From the NCBI GenBank assembly GCA_002418625.1, contig DIEM01000010.1:1-11779 (forward strand): DNA of 11,779 nt, read 5' to 3'. The notes beneath the pieces were generated by a model that was not told the origin of the DNA, searched no databases, and worked only from the letters and a program-made list of their open reading frames with translations. This document shows, in pieces, positions 6,225 to 11,779 of the stretch. The translations under genes and the position numbers were made by a program. The stretch's first letter is position 1; each line of letters starts with the position of its first letter. Source of the stretch: Firmicutes bacterium UBA5774. GTDB lineage: Bacteria > Bacillota > Clostridia > Peptostreptococcales > Anaerovoracaceae.

Positions 6225-7082
6225 ATGAAAAAACTCATGATGATCGTTTTAACACTGGTTCTGGCGCTGGGCGGCCTTACAGCCTGCGGCGGCGAAGCTC
6301 CTGCCGATGAGGAGGCTTCGGGAGAAGTTTCCGGCAAGGTGGTCATAGCTGGTTCCACATCAGTCCAGCCACTGTCGGAAGAGCTGGCGGCAGTGTTCAT
6401 GGATATCAATCCGGGGATCACGATAGAAATACAGGGCGGAGGTTCCGGTGTGGGCGTCAAGGCCGCAACTGACAAAATCGCTGATTTCGGTGCTTCTTCA
6501 AGAAATCTGAAGGATGAAGAGAAAGCGAATATTACAGACGAATATGTGATTGCCAAAGATGGCATCGCCGTGATCGCCAATTCGGCGGTAAGCGTGGAAG
6601 ACATCACGATCGAACAGGCCCAGAAAATTTTCACCGGTGAGATCACAAACTGGAAGGAGCTTGGCGGCGCTGACGCAGAAATCGTCGTAGTGTCAAGGGA
6701 AGAAGGCTCCGGAACAAGAGGCGCTTTCACGGAAATCACGAAAGTATTGGCAAAAGATGCCAGCGGAAATGAAGTGGACAATACGACCGGGAACGCTTTG
6801 GTCCAGCCATCGACCGGCGCTGTCAAACAGACTGTCGCCAATACGCCGAACGCGATCGGCTACTGCTCGATCGGAGCGCTTGACGATTCGGTCAAGTCCG
6901 TGAAAATCGAAGGCGCAGACGCAACGGAAGCCAATGTCCTCGCAGGAGATTACAAGATATCAAGACCGTTCATTTATATAGCCAATGGCGAATTGTCCGA
7001 AGCGGCAAAAATGTATCTGGACTTCGTGATGAGCGAAGAAGGCCAGGCGATCGTCGCTGAAGATTTCATCCCGGTCCTCTGA
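6225..7082 (+). CDS. pstS: Phosphate-binding lipoprotein PstS
   Basis: This is the extracellular substrate-binding protein of the high-affinity phosphate ABC importer. The product is 285 residues, typical of Gram-positive PstS. A type II signal peptide is clear: a KK-containing start, a hydrophobic run about 4-18, and lipobox LTAC with Cys21 as the lipidated residue. A short acidic linker (about 24-37) precedes the binding domain. Phosphate-site motifs are present: AGSTSVQP (42-49), QGGGSGVG (70-77), DFGASSR (87-93) and SREEGSGTRGAF (157-168). The last holds the Arg and the Gly-Ser-Gly-Thr backbone contacts. FTGEITNWKELGG (136-148) is another family hallmark. Asp87 fits the aspartate that lets PstS favour phosphate over sulfate. 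ATG 6225 follows AGAGGG (6211-6216). It is the first pst gene, behind a PhoP box and before a hairpin that may raise its level relative to pstCAB. Confidence 0.96.
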   Translation: MKKLMMIVLTLVLALGGLTACGGEAPADEEASGEVSGKVVIAGSTSVQPLSEELAAVFMDINPGITIEIQGGGSGVGVKAATDKIADFGASSRNLKDEEKANITDEYVIAKDGIAVIANSAVSVEDITIEQAQKIFTGEITNWKELGGADAEIVVVSREEGSGTRGAFTEITKVLAKDASGNEVDNTTGNALVQPSTGAVKQTVANTPNAIGYCSIGALDDSVKSVKIEGADATEANVLAGDYKISRPFIYIANGELSEAAKMYLDFVMSEEGQAIVAEDFIPVL

Positions 7083-7131
7083 TCTGAAGGACTTGAATAA
7101 AAGAAGCTATATTCACGATAACGATAAAACC

Positions 7132-7170
7132 TCGACCAGGTCGAAACAGCCGGACATGATACCGGCTTTT
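7132..7170 (+). terminator. Hairpins between pstS and pstC, likely partial terminator or 3'-end stabiliser
   Basis: Two inverted repeats lie in tandem. TCGACC-A-GGTCGA (7132-7144) is a compact palindrome. AGCCGG (7148-7153) pairs with CCGGCT (7162-7167) over an 8-nt loop, followed by a TTTT run (7167-7170). The stem and T tract are short, which suits attenuation rather than a full stop. Such structures after pstS are a familiar way of making more binding protein than permease. Confidence 0.5.
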
Positions 7171-7198
7171 CGCCTGTTCGTGACAGAAAGGCGATTCA

Positions 7199-8089
7199 AT
7201 GAAAACCCATGAAAAGATCATTGAAAAACTGATATTGGCCTGCGCGGTCGCTTCGACGGTATCCGTCGCGCTTATAACGATCTTCATATTCAAATCAGGG
7301 CTTCCTGTCATGGCGGACTATGGTGTCTTCGAATTTGTCTTCGGGGCGAAATGGTCGCCGACAAACGGCTATTATGGAATACTTCCGCTGATTGCGGGAA
7401 CGCTCTCGGTAACATTTGGCGCCCTGGTCATCGGCATTCCGATGGGTCTTGCCAGCGCTGTCTTTCTGGCTGAGATCCTGCCGGCAAAGGCGGCCCGCGT
7501 TTTCAAATCCGCTATCGAGCTCCTGGCAGGGATACCCTCGGTGGTATACGGCTTGTTTGGCCTTGTCGTACTGGTTCCCGCGATCAGGAATCATATTCTT
7601 CCTCTTTTTCAGATCATCGACCCGGAAATCAGCAGCACGGGCTTCAGCGTCCTTGCGGGCGCAATAGTTCTGGCGATCATGATATTGCCGACCATCGTGA
7701 GCATATCCGAAAACGCCATTACGGCGGTTCCGAGGGAATACCGGGAAGCGTCGCTCGCTCTGGGCGCCAATAAAATGGAAACGATCGTCCGCGTGATTAT
7801 ACCGGCAGCCCGATCCGGCGTCATTGCCTCCATCATCCTTGGCATGGGCCGCGCGATCGGCGAGACGATGGCGGTCTTACTGATTACGGGCAATATGCCG
7901 CAGGTCCCGGGAGGGATACTGGATTCCGTCGCTACGCTGACGGGGACCATTGCCATGGAGATGGGCTATGCTGACCCGCAGCACCAGCAGGCGCTGTTCG
8001 CCGTCGGCATCATTCTGTTCCTGATCATCATGATGCTCAATATCCTGGCGCATTTATCCGTCAGAAGCATGGGGAGGGGCAACGGATGA
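7199..8089 (+). CDS. pstC: Phosphate ABC transporter permease PstC
   Basis: This is one of the two membrane subunits that form the phosphate channel of the PstSCAB importer. The product is 296 residues. About six membrane segments can be traced (near 10-32, 62-92, 104-128, 148-170, 207-230 and 264-287). The EAA coupling loop that contacts the PstB ATPase is EYREASLALGANKMETIVRV from 180, with the expected E-A-S...G spacing (Glu183, Gly189). The GMGRAIGETMAV block (215-226) and LLAGIPSVVYGLFG (108-121) are PstC/PstA hallmarks. The assignment to PstC rather than PstA rests on gene order and on the N-terminal region before the first conserved block. The start is preceded only by a weak AAAGG (7187-7191), in line with lower expression than pstS. 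The TGA stop overlaps the pstA start (ATGA), so the two permeases are probably translationally coupled. Confidence 0.94.
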   Translation: MKTHEKIIEKLILACAVASTVSVALITIFIFKSGLPVMADYGVFEFVFGAKWSPTNGYYGILPLIAGTLSVTFGALVIGIPMGLASAVFLAEILPAKAARVFKSAIELLAGIPSVVYGLFGLVVLVPAIRNHILPLFQIIDPEISSTGFSVLAGAIVLAIMILPTIVSISENAITAVPREYREASLALGANKMETIVRVIIPAARSGVIASIILGMGRAIGETMAVLLITGNMPQVPGGILDSVATLTGTIAMEMGYADPQHQQALFAVGIILFLIIMMLNILAHLSVRSMGRGNG

Positions 8090-8913
8090 AGAAGAAAATC
8101 AAGCAGATCCTGTTTTATGGAATAGCCGGCTTGCTTTCCCTGCTCGTCATGGGAAGCCTGCTTGCGATCATCGGCTATGTCCTTAAAAACGGCATCATGC
8201 ATATCAATATCGAGTTCCTGACCCAGGAGCCCAGCCGCATGGGAAAAGAAGGCGGCATATTTTCCATCATTGTAGGAACGCTGTATCTGACGGCAATCTC
8301 TCTGATTATCGCAACGCCCATCGGAGTGGCTGCCGCAATTTTCTTCACGGAATATTCCGCAGGCAAACGCTGGGTGTCTTCAATCAGGTTTTTCACCGAA
8401 ATCCTTGCGGGCATACCTTCCATCATATTCGGCCTTTTCGGATTCGCGTTTTTCGTCATATTCCTGGGCTTGGGATGGTCGCTCATTTCCGGTGGCCTGA
8501 CGCTTGCGATCATGATACTGCCGACATTGATCAGAGCGACGGAGGAATCCCTGAAAACAGTGCCTATGGCATATAGGGAAGGCAGCCTGTCGCTGGGGGC
8601 TTCCAAGCTCCAGACGATCATCAGGGTCGTGATCCCCAGCTGCCTGCCCGGAATATTGACAGGGATCATCCTGGGAGTGGGAAGAGCGATCGGCGAGACG
8701 GCAGCCGTGATGCTGACCGCCGGCAGCAATTTGAAGCTGCCCACATCGCTGCTCGATTCGTCACGAACAATGTCGGTGCATCTGTATACATTGACTTCAG
8801 AGGGATTGTCCATGGAAAAGACATTCGCGACGGCGGCGCTGCTGATCATCATCGTCCTGATCATCAATACGCTGGCGACGTTCATAACGGAGAAGTATAT
8901 TGCGAAGAGCTGA
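8086..8913 (+). CDS. pstA: Phosphate ABC transporter permease PstA
   Basis: This is the second membrane subunit of the importer, pairing with PstC. The product is 275 residues with about six hydrophobic segments (near 8-33, 58-90, 102-130, 135-150, 187-212 and 246-268). The EAA-type loop is MAYREGSLSLGASKLQTIIR from 161 (Glu165, Gly171). The family blocks ILAGIPSIIFGLFGF (106-120) and GVGRAIGETAAV (197-208) are present, and these match PstC closely because the two permeases are homologous. The ATG overlaps the pstC stop by 4 bp and has a strong purine-rich site, GGGGAGGGG (8071-8079), inside the end of pstC. Gene order C-A-B fits. No truncation is seen. A 64-bp gap with a hairpin separates it from pstB. 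Confidence 0.94.
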   Translation: MKKKIKQILFYGIAGLLSLLVMGSLLAIIGYVLKNGIMHINIEFLTQEPSRMGKEGGIFSIIVGTLYLTAISLIIATPIGVAAAIFFTEYSAGKRWVSSIRFFTEILAGIPSIIFGLFGFAFFVIFLGLGWSLISGGLTLAIMILPTLIRATEESLKTVPMAYREGSLSLGASKLQTIIRVVIPSCLPGILTGIILGVGRAIGETAAVMLTAGSNLKLPTSLLDSSRTMSVHLYTLTSEGLSMEKTFATAALLIIIVLIINTLATFITEKYIAKS

Positions 8914-8930
8914 TAAATCTGATTAGTTGG

Positions 8931-8950
8931 GCGCCTGCGGAAACGGGCGC
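8931..8950 (+). other. Hairpin in the pstA-pstB gap
   Basis: GCGCCTG (8931-8937) pairs with CGGGCGC (8944-8950): seven pairs with one G-U, around a CGGAAA loop. No T tract follows. It ends 8 nt before the pstB ribosome site GGGAGGAG (8959-8966). It may be an mRNA stability or processing element within the pst transcript. Confidence 0.45.
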
Positions 8951-8970
8951 ACATTATCGGGAGGAGACGG

Positions 8971-8991
8971 ATGAGACATGGAGCACAATGA
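8971..8991 (+). CDS. Possible six-codon leader ORF overlapping the pstB start
   Basis: ATG at 8971 opens a frame of six codons (MRHGAQ) ending in TGA at 8989-8991, 11 bp past the pstB ATG and in another frame. The ribosome site GGAGG (8960-8964) is 6 nt from this ATG but 13 nt from the pstB ATG, so spacing favours the mini-ORF. It could be chance, or ribosomes may load here and re-initiate at pstB. No function for the peptide is claimed. Confidence 0.3.
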   Translation: MRHGAQ

Positions 8992-9742
8992 CAAGAAATT
9001 TGAAATAAGGGAGCTGGATCTGTTTTATGGAAATTTCCAGGCGCTTTCCGGCGTGGAAATGAATATCCACGCCAATAAGATCACGGCACTGATCGGGCCT
9101 TCCGGTTGCGGAAAATCTACATTTCTGAGGACGCTGAACCGAATGAACGATTTGATCCTTGGTGTGAAAATCAATGGAATGATCAAATTTGACGATGCGG
9201 ATATTTACGGAAAGGATTATGATCTCATCGAACTCAGGAAAAAAGTCGGCATGGTATTCCAGAAGCCGAACCCGTTCCCGAAGACCATTTACGAAAACAT
9301 CGTCTACGGGCCCAAGATACATGGAGAGAAAGACAAGAACAAGCTGAACGGCATTGTCGAAAAGACCTTGAAAGAAGTGGCTTTATGGGACGAGGTCAAG
9401 GACAGGCTGCACAAGCCGGCTCTGGGACTTTCGGGCGGACAGCAGCAGCGGCTTTGCATCGCGAGATGCCTTGCGGTAGAACCGGAGGTCATTCTTATGG
9501 ACGAGCCGACCTCGGCGCTTGACCCTGTTGCGACTTCGAAAATCGAGAATCTGCTGGAGGAGCTTGTTTTAAAATATACGATCGTCATCGTCACTCACAA
9601 TATGCAGCAGGCGGGGCGCGTATCTGACTACACATCATTTTTCCTGAACGGAAAAGTTCTTGAAACCGACAGGACGGACGTAATTTTTTCAAATCCGTCA
9701 AACAAAAAAACCGAGGAATACATCACCGGCAGATTCGGCTGA
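8978..9742 (+). CDS. pstB: Phosphate ABC transporter ATPase PstB
   Basis: This is the cytoplasmic ATP-hydrolysing subunit, acting as a dimer on the PstC/PstA loops. The product is 254 residues, the standard length. All ABC motifs are intact: Walker A GPSGCGKST (40-48), Q-loop Gln95 in VFQKPNPFP, signature LSGGQQQR (151-158), Walker B VILMDEP (171-177) with catalytic Glu176, D-loop SALD (179-182) and switch His207 (in VTHNM). The FQKPNPFP stretch and TLNRMNDL after Walker A are specific to PstB among ABC ATPases. I chose ATG 8978 because the N-terminus EIRELDLFYGNFQALSGV aligns with the usual PstB start. The ribosome site is 13 nt upstream, longer than ideal. A competing out-of-frame ATG lies at 8971. 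It lies 64 bp after pstA and 29 bp before phoU, so it is most likely in the same transcript. Confidence 0.96.
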   Translation: MEHNDKKFEIRELDLFYGNFQALSGVEMNIHANKITALIGPSGCGKSTFLRTLNRMNDLILGVKINGMIKFDDADIYGKDYDLIELRKKVGMVFQKPNPFPKTIYENIVYGPKIHGEKDKNKLNGIVEKTLKEVALWDEVKDRLHKPALGLSGGQQQRLCIARCLAVEPEVILMDEPTSALDPVATSKIENLLEELVLKYTIVIVTHNMQQAGRVSDYTSFFLNGKVLETDRTDVIFSNPSNKKTEEYITGRFG

Positions 9743-9771
9743 TGCTTTGATATCAAAAGGAGGATAAATAA

Positions 9772-10464
9772 ATGGCGGCAAGAACACAAATGGATCATGA
9801 TATTTCCGTGATCGTCAATGAACTGCTTGAAATGGGAGCGCTGGTGGAAAACACGATCCGCCTGGCGATAAAATCATTGAAGGAAAAGGACGCGGCCCTT
9901 GCGCGCAGGATCATCGACGATGATGAAAAGATCGATACGATCGAGGATTCCATCGGGGATAAATGCATAAAATTCATGGCGACCCAGCAGCCGCTGGCCG
10001 GAGATCTGCGCATGGCGATATCTGTTCTGCGCATGATCCGGGATCTCGAACGCATCGGGGATCACTGCGAGGATATCGCCAAATATACGCTGAGGCTGGA
10101 GAATGAAGAATACATAAAGGAACTCATAGATATTCCAAGGATGGCGGAGCTGGCGGCCAGAATGGTCCGCGACGCTCTGGACGCCTTTGTGAACAGGGAT
10201 CTGCGTTTGGCAAGAAAGGTCTGGAAAGCCGACGAGGATGTGGATGAGCTGTTTCGCAACATCAATGACGAGCTTCTGGACCTTCTGGCCAATGACCCGC
10301 CCAAGGCGAAGCAGAGCGTGATGTTCATCTTTATCGCCGCCCATATCGAGCGGATCGCGGATTACTCGACCAACATCTGCGAGGAAACCGTATTCGCGAT
10401 GGAGGGTACTTATCAGATGGAACAGGAAGCCACCATTCATCCCGAGCATATCGCCGGCGTCTGA
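9772..10464 (+). CDS. phoU: Phosphate signalling regulator PhoU
   Basis: This cytoplasmic helical protein links the state of the Pst importer to the PhoR kinase and restrains the Pho response and phosphate uptake when phosphate is ample. The product is 230 residues with the family's two-fold repeat. Repeat one contains QQPLAGDLRMAISVLRMIRDLERIGDH (72-98) and repeat two QSVMFIFIAAHIERIADYSTNICEE (181-205). Each holds an E-R-I-x-D metal-binding motif, Glu93/Asp97 and Glu193/Asp197. The short C-terminal tail after about 208 is not family-specific. The start has a strong AAGGAGG (9757-9763), 8 nt before the ATG. It is the last gene of the phosphate module and is followed by a clear terminator. 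Only one PhoU copy is present here. Confidence 0.95.
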   Translation: MAARTQMDHDISVIVNELLEMGALVENTIRLAIKSLKEKDAALARRIIDDDEKIDTIEDSIGDKCIKFMATQQPLAGDLRMAISVLRMIRDLERIGDHCEDIAKYTLRLENEEYIKELIDIPRMAELAARMVRDALDAFVNRDLRLARKVWKADEDVDELFRNINDELLDLLANDPPKAKQSVMFIFIAAHIERIADYSTNICEETVFAMEGTYQMEQEATIHPEHIAGV

Positions 10465-10544
10465 TTCAGAGAAGGTCTGACGATACCGGCCGGGGCCTGA
10501 TGAACCGTCGATGCTGTTTGTGCCTTGTAAGAAGTTATCTGCTG

Positions 10545-10598
10545 AAAAGTGAGGAAGCCGAATAATATCGGACGGACTCACTTTTTCTTTTGCTTTTT
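10545..10598 (+). terminator. Intrinsic terminator of the pst-phoU operon
   Basis: AAAAGTGAG (10545-10553) pairs with CTCACTTTT (10577-10585): nine perfect pairs. Inside its 23-nt loop, CCGA (10558-10561) and TCGG (10568-10571) form a second small stem. The 3' side runs into TTTTTCTTTTGCTTTTT. Location about 80 bp after phoU fits the end of the operon. Bases 10465-10544, between phoU and the hairpin, show no gene or site I can support. Confidence 0.85.
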
Positions 10599-10618
10599 AT
10601 GTATCGCGGCTGTAAAAT
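10590..10618 (+). promoter_or_regulatory. Candidate sigma-A promoter of the MBL nuclease gene
   Basis: TTGCTT (10590-10595) and TAAAAT (10613-10618) are separated by exactly 17 bp. A T-G lies just before the -10 hexamer, though not at the classic extended -10 position. The -35 overlaps the T-rich tail of the phoU terminator, so one gene's end and the next gene's start are packed together. No PhoP box is seen here, so this gene is probably outside the Pho regulon. Confidence 0.55.
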
Positions 10619-10641
10619 AAAAGGGAAAAGGAGTTGATACG

Positions 10642-11779
10642 GTGAAGATAAAATTCTTAGGGGCGGCCATATCGGTGACGGGCTCGTGCCATCTGATCAC
10701 GACGGATAAATATAAGATATTGCTGGATTGCGGCCAGTTCCAGGGCAACAAGACCATGGAGGCCATGAACTTTGAGGGCTTCGGTTTTGAACCGGCGGAA
10801 ATCGACATGGTATTTTTGAGCCATGCCCATATAGATCATTCGGGCAGGCTTCCGCTGCTGGTCAAGCGCGGCTACAGAGGCTCCATATACTGCACGGACG
10901 CGACTGCGGATCTTGTGGACATCATGCTGAAGGACAGCGGCTACATTCATGAGAAGGAGGCGGAATGGGAAAACAGGAAAGCGCGGCGCGCGGGCAGGAA
11001 GATGGTCGAGCCGCTGTATACCGCGGACGATGCGGAAGCATCCCTGGAGTACCTGAAGCCCGTGCTTTACGGACAGAGGATCACGATCAACGAAGATATA
11101 AAGGTCAGATACAACGATGCCGGCCATATTCTGGGATCGTCCATCATCGAGCTTTGGATCACGGAAAGCGGCGAGGAGCACAAGCTTGTCTTTTCCGGGG
11201 ATATCGGCGTCAAGGGCAGGCCGATCCTGCGCGACCCTGCCATCATCGAGGAAGCCGACTATCTGGTCATGGAAGCGACATACGGCAACAGGCTTCATGA
11301 TGTCAACGAAAAGACCATCGAGGATTTTATCGCCGCCATCCTGAAAACGACCCGCCGGGGAGGCACTGTCGTCATCCCGTCCTTCGCGGTCGGCAGGACG
11401 CAGGAATTGATCTACCAGCTGAACAGATTTTATGAAGAGCATAGCGAATATAAGCAGGAGCTTGATAATATAATGGTTTATGTGGACAGCCCGCTTGCCA
11501 CCAGCGCGACCGAGATCTTCAAGCGAAACGCCCAGGCATTCGATCAGGAGACGAAAGATTATATACTCAGAGGCGACAATCCGCTGGATTTTAAAAATCT
11601 GCGGTTCACCCGAAGCAGCGAGGAATCCATTGCGCTGAATTTCAATGAGGAGCCGAAGATCATCATATCGGCGAGCGGCATGTGCGAGGCGGGCAGGATC
11701 AAGCATCATCTGAAGCATAATCTCTGGAATCCAAAATCCAGCATCGTTTTTGTAGGTTATCAGGCTGAGGGAACCTTGG
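10642..11779 (+). CDS. Metallo-beta-lactamase fold beta-CASP protein, probable RNA nuclease, 3' end missing
   Basis: This is a probable cytoplasmic zinc-dependent RNA-processing enzyme of the bacterial beta-CASP group related to Thermus TTHA0252 and to archaeal/eukaryotic CPSF-73. The visible part is 379 codons; relatives run to roughly 450-550 residues, so the C-terminus lies beyond the window. The start is GTG 10642, 8 nt after AAGGAG (10628-10633); the N-terminus VKIKFLGAA is typical of the fold. Metal ligands are present: HAHIDH (His61, His63, Asp65, His66), His162 in NDAGHILGSS, and Asp187 in FSGDIG. The beta-CASP part follows: motif A Glu211 in MEATYGNR, then IPSFAVGRTQELIY, VDSPLATSAT, SASGMCEAGRIKHHL and VGYQAEGTL at the edge. 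No active-site residue is missing in the visible part. An insertion rich in charged residues (about 101-135) is usual for this branch. RNase versus another phosphodiesterase activity cannot be settled by sequence. Confidence 0.88.
   Translation, partial: MKIKFLGAAISVTGSCHLITTDKYKILLDCGQFQGNKTMEAMNFEGFGFEPAEIDMVFLSHAHIDHSGRLPLLVKRGYRGSIYCTDATADLVDIMLKDSGYIHEKEAEWENRKARRAGRKMVEPLYTADDAEASLEYLKPVLYGQRITINEDIKVRYNDAGHILGSSIIELWITESGEEHKLVFSGDIGVKGRPILRDPAIIEEADYLVMEATYGNRLHDVNEKTIEDFIAAILKTTRRGGTVVIPSFAVGRTQELIYQLNRFYEEHSEYKQELDNIMVYVDSPLATSATEIFKRNAQAFDQETKDYILRGDNPLDFKNLRFTRSSEESIALNFNEEPKIIISASGMCEAGRIKHHLKHNLWNPKSSIVFVGYQAEGTL

Noticed and set aside
10465..10544. A small gene or RNA between phoU and its terminator
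   Set aside because: No start with a ribosome site, no sensible short frame and no stable fold beyond a CCGGCCGG palindrome.
10657..11718. A 353-codon open frame on the minus strand opposite the MBL nuclease gene
   Set aside because: It matches no family I recognise, lacks a ribosome site, and mirrors the strong codon bias of the well-supported plus-strand gene.

Overview
The window reads as a stretch of an anaerobic, moderate-GC (roughly half G+C by eye) member of the Bacillota, most likely class Clostridia. The evidence is an amino-acid-fermentation gene pair (B12-dependent lysine 5,6-aminomutase) next to a butyrate-type CoA-transferase, strong AGGAGG-type ribosome binding sites, a lipoprotein-type PstS, and PhoP boxes of the Bacillus/Clostridium TTAACA type. 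Genus cannot be fixed from the sequence alone. All confident genes are on the + strand.

Region 1 (1-3361), lysine fermentation. The 3' part of kamD is followed by kamE (stop and start overlap by one base). After an 83-bp gap with a GC-rich hairpin come the two subunits of an AtoD/AtoA-type CoA-transferase, which overlap by 13 bp. KamDE moves the terminal amino group of beta-lysine (or D-lysine) one carbon inward. The CoA-transferase fits the last step of the same pathway, passing CoA from butyryl-CoA to acetoacetate. The other pathway genes are not visible and may lie upstream. A strong hairpin with a T-rich tail at 3415-3452 ends this unit. Its 3' arm and tail are part of a 34-bp tandem duplication.

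Region 2 (3500-10464), a complete phosphate-starvation module: phoP (response regulator) - phoR (sensor kinase) - pstS - pstC - pstA - pstB - phoU. Two PhoP-box promoters are visible, one before phoP and one before pstS. Each has TTAACA-like hexamers repeated every 11 bp just upstream of a -10 element, which predicts autoregulation and direct PhoP control of the transporter. A short hairpin with a T tract after pstS probably lets pstS be expressed above the membrane and ATPase genes. pstC and pstA overlap by 4 bp. A hairpin and a six-codon mini-ORF precede pstB. phoU closes the module, followed by a clear intrinsic terminator.

Region 3 (10590-11779). A separate promoter candidate leads into a GTG-started metallo-beta-lactamase/beta-CASP protein (probable RNA-processing nuclease), cut by the window end.

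Most of the window is a well-understood gene set. I see no strong sign of a new system, mobile element, CRISPR array, tRNA or rRNA. The unusual points are regulatory: the phased PhoP boxes, the duplicated terminator arm, and the mini-ORF at the pstB start.
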